NCBI GenBank assembly: GCA_003133225.1 | Contig: PKWL01000063.1 | Location: 163,607 to 227,606, forward strand | Origin: Janthinobacterium sp. | GTDB lineage: Bacteria; Pseudomonadota; Gammaproteobacteria; Burkholderiales; Burkholderiaceae_D | Reading direction: 5' to 3' | DNA: 64,000 bases | Shown: positions 1 through 9,661 of the stretch, piece by piece | Position numbering within the stretch: the first letter of the stretch is position 1 | Layout of the letters: every line of letters starts with the position of its first letter | Program-made: the position numbers and the translations under genes | Notes under the pieces: model-generated | Databases searched by the model: none | Seen by the model: the letters and a program-made list of their open reading frames with translations, nothing else | What the model was told of the DNA's origin: nothing

Positions 1-229
1 TCAACAGCTGTACGCCATTTTTGACCATGGTCGTGTCGTCTTCATTGACGATTTCATCGAAAGTGAATCCGTACTGGAAACCGGAACAACCGCCCCCCTG
101 CACGAATACGCGCAGTTTCAAATCTGGGTTGCCTTCCTCTTCGATCAATTGCGCCACCTTGCTAGCGGCGCTATCGGTGAAAATAATAGGCGCTGGAATC
201 TCATCTTGTGTTTCGGCGACAGCATTCAT
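1..229 (-). CDS. erpA: ErpA-type iron-sulfur cluster insertion protein (partial, C-terminus outside window)
   Basis: A-type Fe-S carrier that passes clusters to apoproteins, cytoplasmic. The 76 visible codons hold the A-type core: a short acidic N-terminus, the [18 protein letters not shown] helix, and the [13 protein letters not shown] segment carrying the first of three cluster-ligand cysteines (Cys48). The other two (CGCG near the C-terminus) fall beyond base 1, so the gene is truncated by the window, not broken. The ATG at 229 is preceded by a GTAGGAGT ribosome site; a second in-frame ATG does not occur nearby. Family members are about 110-120 residues. IscA is the alternative, but the N-terminal extension and the D-E-x-V-N-E-D-D run fit ErpA better. 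Confidence 0.9.
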   Translation of the reverse strand, partial: MNAVAETQDEIPAPIIFTDSAASKVAQLIEEEGNPDLKLRVFVQGGGCSGFQYGFTFDEIVNEDDTTMVKNGVQLL

Positions 230-258
230 TTCATACTCCTACGTGAAAACATCGATTT

Positions 259-264
259 ATTATA
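259..264 (-). promoter_or_regulatory. Putative -10 element of erpA
   Basis: A perfect TATAAT reads on the minus strand about 30 bases upstream of the erpA ATG. No convincing -35 hexamer lies 16-18 bases further up, so this is a candidate only. Confidence 0.35.
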
Positions 265-463
265 GACTGTTGCCGCGTTTGGCGCTTTGGATGTCGTCAA
301 ATGCAACGACGAGCTCTAACATGGCAACGGGATCGGCGCAAGACCTGCCAGGACTTTTTCCGCACCTCCCAATGATGCGGCCATTCGAGCAAAATTCAAG
401 CCGCTCTGAAGCTGCCGTGGATCCCGACCGGGCCCGGCCCCCTATTTTGGCGGTTCGGGCGAC

Positions 464-1495
464 TCATGGCAGCAACGCAATTTGTGTCAGACCAGCGCTC
501 TCTTCCAAACCGAACATGAGGTTCATGCATTGCACGGCCTGTCCGGATGCGCCCTTCACCAGATTATCTTGCACCACCAGCACGATGACGGTATTGCCGC
601 TGCGGTGCAAGGCCAGGCGCAACATGTTCGAGCCGCGCGTGGACCGGGTCTCCGGATGAGAACCCCACGGCATGACATCCACAAACGGCATGTCCTCATA
701 CTGCGCTTCGAACAGCGATTGCAAGGCGTCGTTGGTGATGCCCGTGTTCAAACGGCCATACAGGGTCGAATGCATGCCGCGGATCATCGGCACCAGGTGG
801 GGCGTGAAAATCAAGCCGACCTTTTGGTCCGTAAAACGTTGCAATTGCGCTACCGTTTCCGGCGTATGACGATGGCCGGACACCCCGTACGCTTTGAAAT
901 TGTCACTCGACTCGGAAAAAAGAATACCGATCTCGGCTTTGCGTCCGGCGCCTGACACGCCCGATTTGCAGTCGGCGATCAAGGCCGTCGCATCAATCAG
1001 GCCGGCTTTTAGGAGCGGATAAAAACCCAGCTGCATGGTGGTCGGAAAGCAACCGGGATTGGCGACCAGAGACGCGCCTTGAATGTCTTCGCAATTGAGC
1101 TCGGGCAAACCGTATACAGCCTGCTCCAGGAGTTCTGGTGCCGTATGGGGAATTTTGTACCATTGTTCAAACAGGGCTTGATCTTTCAGGCGGAAATCGG
1201 CGCCCAGATCGATCACTTTAACGCCAGCCGACAGCAAGGCTGGCGCTTGGGCCATCGCGACGCCGTGCGGGGTGGCGAAAAAAACCAAGTCGCATCCAGC
1301 CAGATTGGCCTTTTCTGGCGCCGAGAATGCCAAAGCGACCCGACCGCGCAAGGATGGATACATATCGGCAACGGGCAAACCATCTTCCTTGCGCGAAGTA
1401 ATTGCCGTCAATTGCACTGCGGGATGGACCGCCAACAGGCGCAGCAGCTCGACGCCAGTGTACCCCGTGCCACCGACTATGCCAACTTTGATCAT
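464..1495 (-). CDS. argC: N-acetyl-gamma-glutamyl-phosphate reductase
   Basis: Third step of arginine synthesis: NADPH-dependent reduction of N-acetyl-glutamyl phosphate to the semialdehyde. The N-terminal nucleotide-binding motif [17 protein letters not shown], the catalytic cysteine in ANPGCFPTT (about residue 149) and the [10 protein letters not shown] histidine segment are all present, and 343 residues is normal for the type 1 family. An upstream TTG gives two more residues, but AAGGAA sits 7 bases before the ATG at 1495, so that ATG is chosen. It lies alone between erpA and the rpsI terminator, without other arg genes. Confidence 0.96.
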   Translation of the reverse strand: MIKVGIVGGTGYTGVELLRLLAVHPAVQLTAITSRKEDGLPVADMYPSLRGRVALAFSAPEKANLAGCDLVFFATPHGVAMAQAPALLSAGVKVIDLGADFRLKDQALFEQWYKIPHTAPELLEQAVYGLPELNCEDIQGASLVANPGCFPTTMQLGFYPLLKAGLIDATALIADCKSGVSGAGRKAEIGILFSESSDNFKAYGVSGHRHTPETVAQLQRFTDQKVGLIFTPHLVPMIRGMHSTLYGRLNTGITNDALQSLFEAQYEDMPFVDVMPWGSHPETRSTRGSNMLRLALHRSGNTVIVLVVQDNLVKGASGQAVQCMNLMFGLEESAGLTQIALLP

Positions 1496-1607
1496 TTTCA
1501 AATTCCTTGCGTAGAGACTAAAAACATGGGCGAAACCCGCTCATGCTCATGCCAGCTTTATTTTAACAGGGCTAAGTCCAAGCAAGGGCGGCGCCGGCTC
1601 GCCCAAA

Positions 1608-1642
1608 ACAAAAAGCCGCCAGACAGAAGTCGGCGGCTTTTT
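1608..1642. terminator. Bidirectional intrinsic terminator between rpsI and argC
   Basis: AAAAGCCGCC at 1611-1620 pairs perfectly with GGCGGCTTTT at 1632-1641 around an 11-base loop. A-run and T-run on either side give a U-tail in both directions. It lies 40 bases past the rpsI stop, so it most likely ends the rplM-rpsI transcript. Confidence 0.85.
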
Positions 1643-1681
1643 GGTGCAGCACGCCGATGACTGCGTGCTGTTGCGGACAAA

Positions 1682-2074
1682 TTAACGCTTGGAGAACTGT
1701 TTTGCGCGACGTGCTTTGCGCAGACCGACCTTCTTACGTTCAACTTCACGCGCATCGCGAGTGACGAAGCCAGCTTTTGCAAGTTCCGGTTTGAGGGTTG
1801 CATCGTAGTCAATCAAAGCGCGGGTGATGCCGTGACGAACGGCGCCAGCCTGGCCGGATTCGCCGCCGCCGTGAACATTGATCTTGATGTCGAAACGTTC
1901 GACATTTCCAGTCAGTTCCAGCGGTTGACGGATCACCATCAGACCTGTTTCGCGCGAAAAATATTCATTCGCCGGTTTACCGTTGACAACGATTAAGCCT
2001 GTGCCGACTTTGATAAAAACCCGAGCCACTGCACTCTTGCGACGGCCGGTTCCATAATTGTAATTACCGATCAT
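1682..2074 (-). CDS. rpsI: 30S ribosomal protein S9
   Basis: Small-subunit protein whose C-terminal tail reaches the P-site tRNA. The 130-residue length, the N-terminal [17 protein letters not shown] motif, [15 protein letters not shown] and the basic tail ending in KQFSKR are diagnostic. It is 9 bases downstream of rplM, the usual two-gene ribosomal operon, with AAGGAA before its ATG, and is followed by a strong terminator. Confidence 0.98.
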   Translation of the reverse strand: MIGNYNYGTGRRKSAVARVFIKVGTGLIVVNGKPANEYFSRETGLMVIRQPLELTGNVERFDIKINVHGGGESGQAGAVRHGITRALIDYDATLKPELAKAGFVTRDAREVERKKVGLRKARRAKQFSKR

Positions 2075-2083
2075 GTCAATTCC

Positions 2084-2512
2084 TTAGAGGACGAGTGCTT
2101 TAGGTTGCTGAGCTGCGTGCGGATGAGTTGCTTCTGCATACACTTTCAGCTTCTTGATCATCGCGTAACCGAGCGGGCCTTTGGGCAACATACCCTTGAC
2201 GGCTTTTTCCAGTGCGCGACCCGGAAAACGCTGTTGCATTTTCTGGAAATTGGTTTCGTAAATGCCGCCTGGATAACCAGAGTGGCGGTAATAGATCTTC
2301 TCAGTGGCCTTGGTACCGGTCACACGCAGTTTGCCTGCATTGATGACGACGATGAAGTCGCCGGTATCGACGTGAGGAGTAAATTCCGGTTTGTGTTTGC
2401 CGCGCAATCGGAGTGCCACTTCGCTGGCGACACGCCCGAGGACTTTGTCCGTCGCGTCAATCACGAACCAATCGCGCTGGACTTCATGTCCTTTAGCGGA
2501 AAATGTTTTCAT
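2084..2512 (-). CDS. rplM: 50S ribosomal protein L13
   Basis: Early-assembly large-subunit protein. The 142-residue product begins [20 protein letters not shown] and carries the family segments [20 protein letters not shown] and [24 protein letters not shown] near the C-terminus. AGGAAG precedes the ATG. First gene of the rplM-rpsI operon; its promoter should lie in the 380-base gap upstream. Confidence 0.98.
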   Translation of the reverse strand: MKTFSAKGHEVQRDWFVIDATDKVLGRVASEVALRLRGKHKPEFTPHVDTGDFIVVINAGKLRVTGTKATEKIYYRHSGYPGGIYETNFQKMQQRFPGRALEKAVKGMLPKGPLGYAMIKKLKVYAEATHPHAAQQPKALVL

Positions 2513-2893
2513 GTTGACTTCCTAATAAATTACACGCTCAAATGGTGGTTCCGCTTGATGTATTTTGCGGACTCTGCCTTGTCTACATTTCCTGAACGAA
2601 TGGAAAGCCGGTTATTGTAATCCACCATGCCATGCCATGTCAATCGCCGCTGGGCGCGGCCGCCGCGGGCCGTCTCAGTCAACGCCATTCAAGAGTGCTG
2701 GTGCCGCATATTGCTTTCCCGCTAACCATTTTGGGTTGAAAAACGCCCGAGCGGGGCAATAACATTTGTGCGCCCCGGCGCGCGCGCACTGCGCTTGCTC
2801 ACGTGATGAAAGTGCCTGCGGCGCCTTGCGCTGGCGGCCTGTCATTCGGGTAACTCCATTACAATACGGGCAGCGATTTTTTTCGGAGAGAAC
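2513..2893. other. Intergenic gap between divergent rplM and osmC-like gene
   Basis: This divergent 381-base spacer should hold the promoters of rplM (minus) and the OsmC-family gene (plus). The half near rplM is A+T richer; the half near the OsmC gene includes an alternating GC run (about 2771-2790). I see no gene and no consensus -35/-10 pair that I would defend. Confidence 0.5.
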
Positions 2894-3319
2894 ATGGAAT
2901 GCAAAATAAGCTGGAACGGCCCGTCCGGCATGAGTTTTTTGGCGGAAACCGGCTCAGGCCACTTAGTGACGATGGACGGCGCGCCCGATGGCGGCGGACA
3001 TAATTTAGCACCGCGCCCTATGGAAATGGTCCTGCTAGGCACTGGCGGCTGCACCGCCTACGATGTCGTCTTGATTTTGAAAAAGAGCCATCAGGATGTG
3101 CGCGGCTGCGAAGTTACTCTCAAAGCCGAACGGGCCGACACCGACCCCAAAGTGTTCATCAAGATTAACTTTCACTTCATTGTGCGCGGTAAAGATCTGA
3201 AGCAGGCCAGCGTCGCGCGCGCCATTTCATTGTCGCATGATAAATATTGCTCGGCGTCGATCATGCTGGCAAAAACCGCCGAAATCACTCATTCCTTCAC
3301 CATCGTCGAAGAAAAATAA
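2894..3319 (+). CDS. OsmC family protein
   Basis: OsmC/Ohr-fold protein of 141 residues; family members include thiol peroxidases that detoxify organic hydroperoxides. Visible are the N-terminal strand region with GPSGMSFLAETGSGH, the APRPMEMVLLGTGGCTAYDVV segment with the first conserved cysteine, and SLSHDKYCSASIMLAKTAEI with the second. This spacing matches the YhfA-like OsmC branch rather than Ohr. GGAGAG precedes the ATG. The physiological substrate cannot be told from sequence. Confidence 0.88.
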   Translation: MECKISWNGPSGMSFLAETGSGHLVTMDGAPDGGGHNLAPRPMEMVLLGTGGCTAYDVVLILKKSHQDVRGCEVTLKAERADTDPKVFIKINFHFIVRGKDLKQASVARAISLSHDKYCSASIMLAKTAEITHSFTIVEEK

Positions 3320-3364
3320 CGAACGCGGCCATAGCCCGCGCGTCAGCGGCCCTGTGCTCCGACG

Positions 3365-4018
3365 TCAGACGCGATAAGCGGTGACAGTCATGATCTTGGC
3401 CATGACTGTCATCAGCGCCTTGACCGGCGCCGGCGTGGCGCTCGCGCCCAGCGCTTGGGCAGCGGCCCCGTGGGCGGCCTCGTCAGCGCGCATGTGCTCG
3501 ACGATGGCGCGTGATTTCTCATCTTGCGGCGGCAACTGCGCCAGATGCCCGGCCAGATGAGCTTCGACCTGGCGCTCGGTCTCGACCACAAAACCCAGGC
3601 TGCGCCGATCGCCCAGAGACGCCGCGAGCGTGCCCAACAGATACGCGCCGGCATACCACAACGGATTAAGCAAACTCGGCTGCGAGCCCAGTTCGGCCAG
3701 GCGCTGCGCGGTCCACGCCAAATGATCTTCTTCGTCGCGCTCCGCCTGCTCAAATTGCTGGCGCATGTCCTCGCTTTGGGCGAAGCGCGCTTGCGAATTG
3801 TACAAGGCTTGCGCGCATACTTCCCCCACATGATTAACGCGCATCAGACCGGCGCTGTGACTCTGTTCAGCTTGGGTCAGGCCGGTGTCGGCCACATGCG
3901 CCGCCGGGGTCGGGCGCGCGGCCGATGCGACGCCCGCGATGACGCGCAGCGCCTTGTCGGCGCCCACGATCAAACGGTCCAAAGGGTCCAAGAGTTGATG
4001 CCGAACGTTCGTTGCCAT
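3365..4018 (-). CDS. coq7: 2-nonaprenyl-3-methyl-6-methoxy-1,4-benzoquinol hydroxylase (Coq7 family)
   Basis: Di-iron hydroxylase that performs the last ring hydroxylation of ubiquinone synthesis, membrane-associated. The four-helix iron-binding signature is intact: NHVGEVCAQALYN, the ERDEEDHLAW repeat, ETERQVEAHLAGHL and MRADEAAHG supply the glutamates and histidines. The 217-residue length is typical of the betaproteobacterial form, which replaces UbiF. It points at the osmC-like gene (convergent, 45 bases apart). No good ribosome site is visible before the ATG. Confidence 0.94.
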   Translation of the reverse strand: MATNVRHQLLDPLDRLIVGADKALRVIAGVASAARPTPAAHVADTGLTQAEQSHSAGLMRVNHVGEVCAQALYNSQARFAQSEDMRQQFEQAERDEEDHLAWTAQRLAELGSQPSLLNPLWYAGAYLLGTLAASLGDRRSLGFVVETERQVEAHLAGHLAQLPPQDEKSRAIVEHMRADEAAHGAAAQALGASATPAPVKALMTVMAKIMTVTAYRV

Positions 4019-4079
4019 GGGAAGTGAAATAAGGTCTTTAAGGAAGCATGATTATAAGGCGAGTGCGGCGCGAAGAACG

Positions 4080-4514
4080 TTAGGCAGGCGACCATGCGTG
4101 CGCGGCCTCTTTTTTCTGCGCGATCCAGTCTGCCACCGGACCCACCGGGTCGATGCCGGAAATGTCCTTCGCCACGCCCAGATTGAGCTCCAGCAAAAAT
4201 GGAATCGACGCTAGCGGTACGTTCGCGCAATGCAAGGTGAAGGCGTCGGTAAATCCTTTTGCCTCAAGGACGCGCACGACCTTCTCCCCGCTCATAAACT
4301 GGAGCACGCTGGCAATGCTGTGGCCCTTGCCAATCGAATGGTAAATAAAACGGTTGTATTGACGGTCGATTTGTTTGAAGTCCAACGCTTCCTCGGTCAT
4401 CAGCCCGGCCAAATAGTGCAAGCCCAGTGCGACCCGGAAAAAGCCGCTGGCCTCGGCACTTGTCATGCCGCAACGCGCCACGGCCAATATTTTTTCTCGC
4501 AACAAACTATCCAT
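4080..4514 (-). CDS. Conserved-looking hypothetical protein
   Basis: A 144-residue soluble, mainly helical protein that I do not recognise. A longer reading (to 4553) exists, but GGAGG lies 5 bases before the ATG at 4514, giving an N-terminus of MDSLLREKILAVARCGMTSA. It has no signal peptide, membrane segment or cysteine cluster. It ends 60 bases upstream of coq7 on the same strand and may share its transcript. Codon use resembles its neighbours, so it is probably a resident gene. Confidence 0.7.
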   Translation of the reverse strand: MDSLLREKILAVARCGMTSAEASGFFRVALGLHYLAGLMTEEALDFKQIDRQYNRFIYHSIGKGHSIASVLQFMSGEKVVRVLEAKGFTDAFTLHCANVPLASIPFLLELNLGVAKDISGIDPVGPVADWIAQKKEAAHAWSPA

Positions 4515-4828
4515 AGCCCTCCATGTAACGGACATTGTATCCGTGACTGCCACACCTCGTTGGTCGCGGCGCTATCTCGACTGCAAGAGACGGATTGTGC
4601 CTTGCAAACAGGAATTGTTACAGGCTACCATTAAATCCATGGTTAATAGCAATTCTGGGCTGAGACTCAGAAGGCAAGAGGCAGCTGGAGCGACGCAAAG
4701 TAGCTCATGGAAGACGGCCCGCCCAGCCGACGCGCCCGCGCGCACGGCACTCTTTGGCCGGCCCTATTCGTTAACGCCAATTGCGTACTGGGGCCCCGTA
4801 CCAGCTGGAATTGGCGGGCGGCGACCGA
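4515..4828. other. Intergenic gap with 42-base inverted repeat downstream of topB
   Basis: No gene seen in 314 bases. At 4775-4816, starting 12 bases past the topB stop, CGCCAATT and AATTGGCG form perfect 8-base arms; inside lies a second symmetrical block (GTAC, a GGGGCCCC palindrome, GTAC). There is no T-run, so it may act as a transcript-end or stabilising hairpin for topB rather than a classical terminator. Confidence 0.55.
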
Positions 4829-7471
4829 CTACTTTGCCGCGGCCTTCTTGGCCGGCGCCTTCTTGGCAGCGGCTTTTTTTGGCGACGCTTTGGCGACGGT
4901 CTTTTTCACCACGGCGGCCAACGGCGCCACGTTGGCCGCAGCCTCAGGGCCGTCAGCCACGACGCCGGCGCCAGCCTTGGCTTTGGCCGGCGCTTTGGCC
5001 TTGCGCTCTTCAAACTCGAAACTGATCTTGCCATCCTTGCCTTTGACGAGGAAAGCCTTGAACGGCCGCCGCGTGCGCTGCGACACAAACCCCGGCAGCA
5101 AGTCGGTTTTCCCCTCATTGAGCAGTTTTGCCATCTGTTCCGGTAAAACTTCTTGCTGCAAGATAATGCGGCCGCTGCGGAAGTCGCATGTTTTGGGCTT
5201 CGCGACGCTGTTCTCGCACACATAGGCCAGGCCCATCTCGTAGACGCCGGCGCTGCACTTTGGACATGCCCCAAGCGCGGTCTGCCCGGTGAAATCGACG
5301 CCCTCGCCGTTTTCGCCTTCGTCGTTTTGGCCGAAATCAAATTCAAGCTTGAAGTTGCTAGTGTCTTCGTCGCGCACGATGCGCAAGATCGCCGCGAACG
5401 GACGCCCCATTTTTGAACGAAAACCTTGCAGGGGGCCAATGGTGCGGTCTTTCAATAATTGTTCCACTTCGGCGATCTCAAACTGGCGGCTACCGGGCGT
5501 CTTGCTCATCGAGAAGTCGCACTTGGTGCAAGCGAAGCGGCGATAGTTTTCCTTCACCACGCTGCCGCAGTTCGGGCACGGCGTAGTCAAGGTCGTATAT
5601 TCGCCCGGGATGGTGTCGTTATCGTATTCCTTGGCGCGCTTGACGATGATTTGCGTCATCTGGGCGATTTCGCGCATGAATTCTTCGCGCGAAATGGCGC
5701 CTTTTTCCATCTGGGACAGCTTGTATTCCCACTCGCCGGTCAGCTCCGGGGCCGTTAGTTCATTAACGCCCAAGCCCCGCAGCAAGGTCATCAGCTGTGC
5801 GGCCTTAGCGGTCGGGATTAATTCGCGCCCTTCGCGGATCAGGTAGCGCTCGCTCAGCAGGCCCTCGATGGTGGCAGCGCGCGTGGCCGGCGTGCCCAAG
5901 CCTTTGCCCGCCATAGCATCGCGCAACTCGTCGTCGTCAATCAGTTTGCCGGCGCCTTCCATAGCCGATAGCAAGGTCGCTTCCGTATAGCGGGCGGGCG
6001 GTTTGGTCACCAGGGCGTTCGCGCTCACTGTTTCCGTCTGAACTTTTTCGCCCTTGGCCACCGGTACCAGATTGCCCGCGTTTTCCTTGTCGTCGTCGCC
6101 CGCCGCTTCCTTGCCGTAGATCGCCAGCCAGCCGGCGTTGGTCATGACCTTGCCTTCCGTCTTGAACTGGTGGCCAGACACTTCCGTGTAACGGGTGGTG
6201 ACTTGAAATTCCGCCGCCGGGAAAAACACGGCCATGAAGCGGCGCGTCACTAAATCGTAGAGCTTTTGTTCCGGCTCGGACAGGTTTTTTGGTGCGATGG
6301 TGGTCGGGATGATCGCAAAGTGATCCGAGATCTTGGAATTGTCGAAGATGCGTTTGTTCGGCTTGACCCAGCCCTTATCGAGAATCTGCTTGGCGAACTG
6401 GTGGTAATTATGATTTTGCATGACCGTGTCCAGGGCCTGCTTGACGGTCGGAATGTAGTCTTCCGGCAAGTGGCGCGAATCAGTCCGCGGGTAAGTGAGC
6501 ACTTTATGCTTTTCGTACAACGCTTGCGCCAGGCCCAGCGTGTTTTTCGCAGAAAATCCAAAACGCGAGTTCGCTTCGCGTTGCAAGCTGGTCAGGTCGA
6601 ACAGGGCCGGCGCCATCGAACTCGTGGGCTTGGACTCTTCAGTGACGCTGCCCTGACGGCCGCGACAAGCGGTCGCGATCGAATCGGCGGCCGCCTTGCT
6701 CCACAGACGCTCGGCGCGCTTCTCGGGATCCGTTTCATCCTTTTTGAAACCGGCGTCGAGCCAGCGACCTGCGTAAATACCGGCCGCGCAGACAAATTCG
6801 GCGCGCACCTCCCAGAAATCGCGCGACACGAATTTTTTGATCTTTTCTTCCCGTTCAACAACGATCGACAGGGTCGGCGTTTGCACCCGGCCCACGGTAG
6901 TCAGATAAAATCCGCCTTCTTTCGAGTTGAACGCCGTCATGGCGCGGGTTCCGTTGATGCCAATTAGCCAATCCGCTTCCGAGCGGCAGCGCGCGGCATC
7001 GGCCAGCGGCAGCATTTCCTCGTCGCTGCGCAAATGAGTAAAGCCATCGCGGATTGCGCCTGGCGTCATCGACTGCAGCCACAAACGCTTGATCGGCTGT
7101 TTTGCCTTGGCATTTTGTGCGATCAGGCGGAAAATTAGCTCGCCTTCGCGTCCGGCATCGCAGGCGTTGATCAGGGCAGTGACGTCCTTGCGCTTGATCA
7201 GCTTGTTTAATACCTTAAGACGCGCCTCCGTCTTGGCGATCGGATTGAGCGCGAAATACGGCGGAATCATCGGCAAGTGGGCAAAGCTCCACTTGCCGCG
7301 CTTGACGTCATGTTCTTCCGGCACCGCGATCTCGAGCAGGTGGCCGACGGCCGACGACAGTACATAATCATCAGATTCAAAGTACTCATCGTGCTTGGTG
7401 AAGCCGCCAAGCGTCTTGGCGATATCGTTCGCGACGGAAGGCTTCTCGGCGATGATGAGGGTCTTGGTCAT
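4829..7471 (-). CDS. topB: DNA topoisomerase III
   Basis: Type IA topoisomerase that relaxes and decatenates DNA through a 5'-phosphotyrosine link. Toprim domain at the N-terminus (TLIIAEKPSVANDIAK, later DAGREGELIF), catalytic Tyr about 327 in VLTYPRTDSRHL, GIGTPATRA-like segment near 560. The C-terminus adds two four-cysteine zinc ribbons (CPNCGSVV..CTKCDF and CPKCSAG..CDF) and ends in a lysine/alanine-rich tail, a DNA-binding extension common in betaproteobacteria. The start is the ATG at 7471 (MTKTLIIAEKPS), since the upstream 18 codons are outside the family; 880 residues. Confidence 0.96.
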   Translation of the reverse strand: MTKTLIIAEKPSVANDIAKTLGGFTKHDEYFESDDYVLSSAVGHLLEIAVPEEHDVKRGKWSFAHLPMIPPYFALNPIAKTEARLKVLNKLIKRKDVTALINACDAGREGELIFRLIAQNAKAKQPIKRLWLQSMTPGAIRDGFTHLRSDEEMLPLADAARCRSEADWLIGINGTRAMTAFNSKEGGFYLTTVGRVQTPTLSIVVEREEKIKKFVSRDFWEVRAEFVCAAGIYAGRWLDAGFKKDETDPEKRAERLWSKAAADSIATACRGRQGSVTEESKPTSSMAPALFDLTSLQREANSRFGFSAKNTLGLAQALYEKHKVLTYPRTDSRHLPEDYIPTVKQALDTVMQNHNYHQFAKQILDKGWVKPNKRIFDNSKISDHFAIIPTTIAPKNLSEPEQKLYDLVTRRFMAVFFPAAEFQVTTRYTEVSGHQFKTEGKVMTNAGWLAIYGKEAAGDDDKENAGNLVPVAKGEKVQTETVSANALVTKPPARYTEATLLSAMEGAGKLIDDDELRDAMAGKGLGTPATRAATIEGLLSERYLIREGRELIPTAKAAQLMTLLRGLGVNELTAPELTGEWEYKLSQMEKGAISREEFMREIAQMTQIIVKRAKEYDNDTIPGEYTTLTTPCPNCGSVVKENYRRFACTKCDFSMSKTPGSRQFEIAEVEQLLKDRTIGPLQGFRSKMGRPFAAILRIVRDEDTSNFKLEFDFGQNDEGENGEGVDFTGQTALGACPKCSAGVYEMGLAYVCENSVAKPKTCDFRSGRIILQQEVLPEQMAKLLNEGKTDLLPGFVSQRTRRPFKAFLVKGKDGKISFEFEERKAKAPAKAKAGAGVVADGPEAAANVAPLAAVVKKTVAKASPKKAAAKKAPAKKAAAK

Positions 7472-7698
7472 ATATATTGCTCTCGAAATGTACTCTAGGG
7501 TCGGTGCGGCATGCGCATCATACATGCATCGCCAGGCGCAACCTCGTTTGCAAACCTGCTCTTGTCTTGCTCACTACTACTCTTCAAGCGGCCAATGATA
7601 AGCGCGTTGGCAGCAAACCTGCAAGCTCGGACGGTTACTGGGTGGTTGAATACGGACTTGGCGCGCATTGGGAGCACGCAGTTGAGGATGGCGTTAAA

Positions 7699-8163
7699 TT
7701 AATGCAACAGGCGCGGCGTCTGATCTTCGTCGGCACCAAACAGGTCGTCGAACATCAGGGCATCCGGTTCCTTGCCCTGGCTCCACAACAGCATTAGCAC
7801 GATGACCTTGAGCTTACCCAACGTGACGGGCGACTCGTCTAGCGCAAGGGCTCGTTCGACCACGATTTCGCGCTGCAGCGGGCTTAGCACCTGGGCGCTT
7901 TCGAGAAATTGGATAAAGCCGATGGCGGGCGCGCCGAGCACGTCAACTTCTTGCGCCACGTAAAAACGGGTCCCAGTCGACTCTGCCGTCGGCGATTGCT
8001 CGACCCTTGCCATGGCGGTCAGGTCCGTGAGCCACACGAGTGCCTCGGAAATTTCCATTTCGTCAAAACCGACCGCCGACAACTTGCGCGCTAATGCGGC
8101 CGGTTCAGGGCAGGCATCGGGCCGGTAATAAGTCTCGTATAGGTACACCAGGATGTCAAACAT
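7699..8163 (-). CDS. smg: Smg family protein (DUF494)
   Basis: 154-residue DUF494 protein; the family is usually encoded next to dprA and topB but its function is unknown. The N-terminus [20 protein letters not shown] and the C-terminal [18 protein letters not shown] block are the family signature. The neighbour order LysM - (dprA) - smg - topB is as expected except that dprA is only a remnant. Weak GAGTAG ribosome site. Confidence 0.93.
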   Translation of the reverse strand: MFDILVYLYETYYRPDACPEPAALARKLSAVGFDEMEISEALVWLTDLTAMARVEQSPTAESTGTRFYVAQEVDVLGAPAIGFIQFLESAQVLSPLQREIVVERALALDESPVTLGKLKVIVLMLLWSQGKEPDALMFDDLFGADEDQTPRLLH

Positions 8164-8227
8164 GGCGCTACTCTATCAGTTAAGCGCGCTAGGACACAAG
8201 GGTTGATACGGACCTTAATCACGGTTT

Positions 8228-8520
8228 GTGCGCTGGATTAAGATGCGGCCCGCCCGACCCGGCCCGGCGCCTTGTTTTATGAGCGCATGGCAAGCTGCGG
8301 CCAGCCGGCGTGGACCAGGGAAACCAGTGGCCCCCTCGGACGCCGGCCATCCGCCGTGCGCTTGCCCACTAGTGGCGCGGCCAGATCGAGCCGGCCCGGG
8401 CCAGGCATCGGTTTCAGAAGGCCGGGCGGAAAAAACAGCACGCAGGTGGGGCCGAAGCAGGCGCGGCGCGAGACGGGCCGGATGCAATCAAAGGCGCCGC
8501 GCAAAGGCCTGCTAGCGTAG
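8228..8520 (-). pseudogene. dprA: Decayed dprA (3' part of DNA processing protein A)
   Basis: Read on the minus strand, this stretch keeps pieces of the DprA C-terminal half in the right order but in different frames. From 8498 down, a TTTGCGCGGCGC piece resembles the FPRRN codons, then a region like IISGLSRG, then GCGTGCTG (VLV), then GGCTCGATC with GGCCGCGCC (GSLITARL, now followed by a TAG), and last a clear ACHALIKQGA (8260-8300), matching the DprA motif GCHxLIKQGAKLVE. Frameshifts and a stop prevent any product, and the N-terminal two thirds of the gene are gone. The position between the LysM gene and smg is where dprA sits in related genomes. Alignment was done by eye. Confidence 0.6.
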
Positions 8521-8566
8521 TCACGTAGTCATTCTGGCCAGAACCATTGCGCCCCCTGCACGGTGC

Positions 8567-9661
8567 TCACTCGGGTGATGTGGCGATGTCGCCCACTTGC
8601 ACCGGCTCCGTTATCTGCATGATCAAGCCGTAAGAAATATGCTTGAACACGCGGAAGATGAACAGGCTGCCCGACAATTCATCGGGCAACTTGAGCTGCG
8701 TTTGTTTCTTGCCGAACCAGCCTTCGCTTTCGGTCGTGTCAGTCACGGTGCTCCCGTAATGATACAACTGCAGCACGGAGCCGTTATCGAGTCCATCAAG
8801 CGCCCCCCGATTAACGCTCACCACCTGATTTTGCCCGGCATGCGTGACGCCGCCGTAAATCGCGATTACGCGCGCATCGACCTGCCCGTCGGGCGCATGC
8901 GGGACGTAATTGCGCGCCGTCGTCGAGGGTACCGGCAACAACTGATCGCCGACCCCCATTTCCTCTTTCGCACTGTCCACGACGAAGGTAAATACATCGG
9001 AGCCGGGCTTGGCGGCGGCCCGCAAAGCGACCGTGCCCAAATAAAACGCTTCATAGCCGAGCACCTTCTGGCTGACGGGATCCTTCAGCGGCTTGCCCGG
9101 GCGAAAGACCTGGAACCGCGTGTCAGTTTTCAGCGCCCCGCGCACATACGCCTTGTCACCTTTGCCCAGGAAAACATGCTGTTCCTGAGTGGCGACGATG
9201 CGCGGCGCGCCGCTCAGTTCGTCGGCCTCGACGATCAAAGGCTGTGACAGATACGGCTCGATCGCGGCGGACGGAATCGATGGAACAGCATCCTTGCCCA
9301 GTCCTTGCGTGCGCAGTTGCGGCGACAGGCGAACAAAGGTCGGCTCGCCCGCCCCGGAACCGCTGCCCGGCCACAGTCTTAGGCGACCGGCAGTACGGTC
9401 GAAGTAGACGATCTGGCCCGGGTAAATCCAGTGCGGATTGCGGATTTGGTCGCGGTTCATGCCCCACACCTGGCCCCAGCACCAAGGATGCGCGAGGAAG
9501 CGACCAGAAATGTCCCATAAGGTGTCGCCCTCAAGCACCACGTGCTGGTCCGGCGCATTTGGCAGGAATTCGCATGTGGCCGCTTGCGCCGCGGCCAGGG
9601 TCACGCTTGACAAAAACGCTGCAATCACCAAGCGGGCGCCGATTGTGCTAAAATTTTTCAT
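8567..9661 (-). CDS. LysM peptidoglycan-binding domain protein, exported
   Basis: A 364-residue periplasmic protein. The ATG at 9661 starts a clean signal peptide (MKNFSTIGARLVIAAFLSSV, then LAAAQAA with likely cleavage after it). A single LysM domain follows (HVVLEGDTLWDISGRFL to WIYPGQIVYF), then a long C-terminal region of about 250 residues without a recognised domain. This architecture is the usual neighbour of dprA and def in Burkholderiales. It diverges from def across about 300 bases. It probably binds peptidoglycan; the role of the C-terminal part is not known. Confidence 0.9.
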   Translation of the reverse strand: MKNFSTIGARLVIAAFLSSVTLAAAQAATCEFLPNAPDQHVVLEGDTLWDISGRFLAHPWCWGQVWGMNRDQIRNPHWIYPGQIVYFDRTAGRLRLWPGSGSGAGEPTFVRLSPQLRTQGLGKDAVPSIPSAAIEPYLSQPLIVEADELSGAPRIVATQEQHVFLGKGDKAYVRGALKTDTRFQVFRPGKPLKDPVSQKVLGYEAFYLGTVALRAAAKPGSDVFTFVVDSAKEEMGVGDQLLPVPSTTARNYVPHAPDGQVDARVIAIYGGVTHAGQNQVVSVNRGALDGLDNGSVLQLYHYGSTVTDTTESEGWFGKKQTQLKLPDELSGSLFIFRVFKHISYGLIMQITEPVQVGDIATSPE

